Below the pieces are notes generated by a model, which ran no database searches, was not told where the DNA came from, and was given only the letters and a program-made list of their open reading frames with translations. This document shows positions 60,202 to 64,000 of a DNA stretch of 64,000 nucleotides, in pieces. Positions within the stretch are counted from its first letter, which is position 1. Each line of letters begins with the position of its first letter. The stretch spans positions 3,038,001-3,102,000 of the forward strand of contig CM034140.1 of NCBI GenBank assembly GCA_019914995.1, in the 5' to 3' direction. Position numbers and translations under genes: made by a program. Source of the stretch: Acanthochlamys bracteata. Its lineage: Eukaryota; Streptophyta; Magnoliopsida; Pandanales; Velloziaceae.

Positions 60202-63009
60202 TCAAGGAGATTGGATAATTCCACGGCGATTTTTAAATTCTTCTTCTCCGTCTATCTGAACTGATCTCTTCCGCCAGCTCAAGACTTTGGTGAAACGAGG
60301 CAGCTTTATTATAGAATTCACCCTGCTCACACCTTGAAGGGCTGTCCATTCTTCCTTAGAGCTTGCAATGGCTTCATCTCTTTCTGATGAGAATGCTATG
60401 CTTGTTGCTGTCCTGAAGCTATCAGACACTGGTAGTAGGTCACTGGACATGGTGCTCTTGCAACTATTGTCAAGTGCTCGGTGTTGCTTGGTTGGCGAAG
60501 AAGGTTCGGTCAAAAAGAGGCAAATGGCAGCACAGTCATCGACCTTTGAAGTAGGATGTTTGTATCTCCAGGCTCTGACTGCACGATCCACCAATTGATT
60601 GGCGGCATTGGATCGCTTGGCAGAAGAAACTATTTTGATTACATCCTCGTTTGACAACACATCCCAAACCTTCAAAAACAGCATTGCTGGAAGATTTAGT
60701 AAAGGAATGAGAGACTCTCTTCTAGTGAATTGGCTTGTTTTTGGTGGAACCTTCTAACTGTTTAGTAGTAGAGACTATTTGTCAGCTATCATGTGTGTAG
60801 ATATCAGATGCATTTATGGAACATTTGCAGCAGTGTTACTTCAAGAAATTCTAGAATGCTACTCACGGTCGTTTCATACAGATGATGCTCTCAAAGACAA
60901 AGAAATTTCTGCCAGAAAATTCCTTTCTTTATGACAATTGGAGGCAGGAATCTATGACTATTTCATTCTGATGCCCGTAAATATTTATGTGAGTTTGTTC
61001 TTTGATGCGGATATCTTTGGTGAAAGATTTAAATCAGGTTATTAACTGACTGCAAAATGAGAATAACAACGAACTGAGATACCTCATATATAGAAAAAAT
61101 ATGTAACTTTAAGCAAAGTAATGCACTAGAAATAACAAGGGATATGCAGCTTTCGTGCTTTCATAATAAGTTCTTACCCCATCAGTGGCGAGCACTACAA
61201 ATTCATCTTTTTCTGTCAGCTTCCTGATGGAGACCTCAGGAGTTGATATCAGTCCAAAGTCCTTCAAGCAAAAATCTCCAAAAGCTCTTGCCATGGCTAA
61301 GCCTGGAGATTCCTCATCTGGAAGCCAAAGGCGATGCACTTCTGGTTCTTCATCCAATGCGAAAACTCTTCCCCTACAACTCTTGATCCTCTCTTCTTCG
61401 CCTAATTATTTTAGAGATACAAACATCAGTTCTGTGAGAAAAGATGTCATAAGGTTGAACAGAAGAATTTCTTACTCACTTGGAAGATTTGGTTTCAAAT
61501 CAACTGTTAATTGGACAGGAACACGTTGCTCATTGTCTCTAGTGCATAAAACTGCTCTAGAATCTCCCAAGTTTGAAATGACCAGATGTTCCTTCTGGAT
61601 AACAATGACAAATATCAGATATTGTAGTAACCTTACTTGAAGATCAAGAGAGTTTTGAGTTGACCTTTTCATACCAGCTTGACAATGGACACTGCAGTAG
61701 TTCCACTGCAGATGCAATCAATGTTAGCATAGCTACCAAGCTCTTTATCCAATTCCTCAAAGACATTAGCACAAGCATCCTTGCAAGAAGATAACCATTG
61801 GTTGCATCCATCACTGGTAGCACGGTTCATCCCTGTCTCACTACTGGGGCCATTATAATCTCCGAAATCACCATTACTCTTGCTTTCACTATTACGCAAT
61901 CTTAAGGATTTTAATTCATTAGACAATTTCAAAGGAAGAGCATCTCGGACATAGCGAGCAACCTTGTGACCAAGAGGGCCATGGCCATCAAATACACCGC
62001 AGAAGATGTCTTGTTTCTCTCCAGCAAAATCCTATTGTAATGTGAAAAGAGAATCTGGTTCAATTGCAGGCAACTCGATGCATTACTGGAATTTGAAAAC
62101 TTTAAACAAAGAGGGATTAAAGAAACATACACCACAATTCCACGCAGCAAGGCACATTCTTTACTTGCTACCTAAGTGCTGCCTTGAAAAAGACGGCTTT
62201 TAACTCAGTACTAAAAGAAACGTTTTCCCTTAACTTGTGAAGAACTGGCACGCTGTTACATACATATGAAGTACTGGAAGGATCTTTCTTTCACAAATGG
62301 GAAAAATATACTTATCACATCACATACATCAACAGTTTGTAAGATCTTTTAATTTGAGACAAGAAACCTCTGACATTCTTTGACAGGTGTGGTTCTACTT
62401 CTTTTAACAATGTTTAATGGAAAACCTATGATCGAAACAAGAACTTCTTACCTTCAGTTACAGTAAGGAGTTGGAACCCAAAAAAGCTAACGTTATAACT
62501 CCCGAAGCATATTGACAAATAAGTTTTTATTAGTAAACATTTCTACAAACAGGTTACATCCATGAAACAAAGACCAGTTTTTTCTTCTTTTAATTCCCAA
62601 AATGCAAAACATACTATTACTCATAATCATATAACAGACTATTATCTCAATCATAAAATCTTCACAACCTAATTATATACCAAAATGTAAGCATGAAAAT
62701 CATTAAAAACGGTTTCGAAAAAGAACCACATTCATCTAGGAAAAGAAATTAATGGAATCTCAATAGTTACCAACTGACCTCCCAAAGAGTCATGGCATCC
62801 TGGTTGACACCCTTCCACCCTTGCTGTGTGTACATAGAAGCAAAGCTGCACGATCCACGGAGCCTGACTCGTGCTCCACCCTCACCAACGCGCACGCTGC
62901 CATCTTCTTCCAATCCAAACAATGCACGTCCTTTCTCATCGTCCTCAGCTTCTTCTCTTTGCCGGAGTCCATGACGACCCCTTGCAGCTTTACTACAACA
63001 CCCTCCCAT
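60202..63009 (-). CDS. Protein phosphatase 2C, myristoylated-type
   Basis: Five exons, 63009-62779, 62031-61675, 61594-61480, 61401-61178 and 60669-60202, give 464 residues in one frame. The N-terminus, MGGCCSKAARG, is a classic myristoylation signal with palmitoylatable cysteines, so the enzyme is probably at the plasma membrane. PP2C landmarks are all present: QDAMTLWE, GVFDGHGPLGHKVA, SGTTAV (Thr where many members have Cys), NLGDSRAVL, ESPGLAMARAFGDF, FVVLATDGVWDVL and KVDDCAAICLFL. The metal-binding aspartates (in QDAM, DGHG, ATDG and DD) are kept, so an active Mg2+/Mn2+-dependent Ser/Thr phosphatase is expected. An insertion of about 50 residues rich in Ser, Asn and Gly follows DALPLKL in exon 2. 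The C-terminal 80 residues after the catalytic core are basic and end RNRRGIIQSP-like, a variable tail. The family is large; the nearest Arabidopsis groups are the PP2C33/52/66-type proteins, not the ABA-receptor PP2Cs. Confidence 0.92.
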
Positions 63010-64000
63010 AACAAAGGAAGAAAGCAAAAATAAAAATAAAAATAAACGAGAAGCAATTGAGTTTAATGAATAAATGAAGAGGGAGCGTTGGACAATAAAC
63101 GGGAGCATTGACTAACTCATCGCCATCACCATTGTATTAAATTCACCAACGTCTCTGCCCCAGCACAGTGCATCAACGTGAAGAACGAAACTAAAAAACA
63201 AAATAAAATTTGTGCTTGTTAAGAAGTTTCTTTCCTTTTGTCTTTCATTTGCTTTGTGTGAATATAAAGAAGAAGGGCCGGAAATATGGAACGGTTTTCT
63301 CTGTTGAAGGGAAAAGAAATTAAATAACCTGAGCTACTTACAAACGTAACAGCTTATATATAAACAAATTTGAAAAATAGAGTTTCTCTCTTTATTTTTA
63401 CATTAGAAATAACAATAATATGAAAGATGTATTTGCAAAGTATCGTTTTCGCAACAGATAATATTTTCAATGAGTTCACCTTCCTCACTAAATCAAACTG
63501 CTTTGGATCTTTGGGGCTTAAGGCACGAGGTTGGTGTTACTGTATTGAATCTGGGCAACACAAAAATTAGCATCAGATTACAAAGAAGGTTACGAGGAAA
63601 GTACTTTTAAAATAAAATAATTTTAAATAAAAAATATATTTTTTTAAATAAATTTTATTTTTTAATCTAAAATATAATAAAATAAATAATAAAAAGATTT
63701 ACGTGAATTTTTTTATATTTTTTTAAATTTTAAATAAATTCTCTAAAAATTTATAAAAAATATATTATTAAAAATTTCGTTTTTGAAATAGAATGTCAAA
63801 AGTCTTCTTAAATCAGTCATATTAATTAATAATGGAACCAATTTTACTAAAACATTATTTTCAGTTTACTTCTGCTATACAAAGTATATAAAAATCACTT
63901 CCGATTTTTTTTAAATATTAAAAAATTAAATTTATTTCTAACACTATTATTTAAAATAATTTATTTTTTAATAACTTAATTTTAGCTTAAAATGTCACAC
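63010..64000. other. PP2C upstream region and AT-rich relic
   Basis: 63010-63350 is the presumed PP2C leader and proximal promoter. From about 63595 to 63815 there is an AT-rich block with core words (TTTAAATAAATTCTCTAAAAATTT) shared with the dispersed Tourist-like elements; its ends were not fixed. No gene is seen to the window end. Confidence 0.4.

Overview
The window is nuclear DNA from a seed plant, most likely a eudicot. Its protein-coding genes are split by GT-AG introns, the spacers are very AT-rich, and the families present are plant-specific (plant-type laccase, CHX antiporter, EXO70B exocyst subunit, RETICULATA-related protein, PADRE/DUF4228 protein, IMK2-type receptor kinase). The species cannot be named from the sequence alone. 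No rRNA, confident tRNA or CRISPR feature was seen.

Layout, left to right. 1-6800 is spacer carrying a hAT-like miniature element with a perfect 8-bp target duplication (1045-1776), a decayed minus-strand telomerase reverse transcriptase copy (TERT, about 3035-5544), and a GC-richer stretch of unknown origin. 6811-18140 is a compact genic block: a plastid MATE transporter (DTX44 type, +), an intronless EXO70B1-type exocyst subunit (-) and a MIF/D-dopachrome tautomerase-like gene (MDL1 type, +) with a GC-AG intron. 19700-24036 is an IMK2-type LRR receptor-kinase pseudogene whose intron contains a deleted copia retrotransposon. 26609-28705 is a complete laccase gene. 30977-33410 holds a small unrecognised minus-strand gene and, divergently, a broken coiled-coil gene. 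37435-41794 is a RETICULATA-RELATED 5/6-type plastid gene. 43372-44571 is a broken aldo-keto reductase. 49684-50193 is a PADRE/DUF4228 gene. 53802-54510 is a TRIM-like miniature LTR element. 56524-63009 carries two minus-strand genes: a CHX15-like cation/H+ antiporter and a myristoylated-type PP2C phosphatase.

Seven genes look intact and recognisable from known families (DTX44, EXO70B1, MDL1, laccase, RER5/6, CHX, PP2C), and the PADRE gene is an eighth. At least four more loci are decaying gene copies (TERT, IMK2, AKR, and the 33-kb coiled-coil gene). There is no operon-like logic: neighbours belong to unrelated pathways (plastid transport and development, exocytosis, cell-wall oxidation, ion homeostasis, phosphatase signalling). 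The long AT-rich spacers are populated by at least two families of short inverted-repeat elements, one with 3-bp T-N-A target duplications typical of PIF/Harbinger (Tourist) MITEs.

I found no convincing new biological system. The most interesting items are the TERT pseudogene with its duplicated C-terminal segment, the TRIM-like element, the MITE families with identifiable target duplications, and the small unrecognised gene at 31-32 kb.
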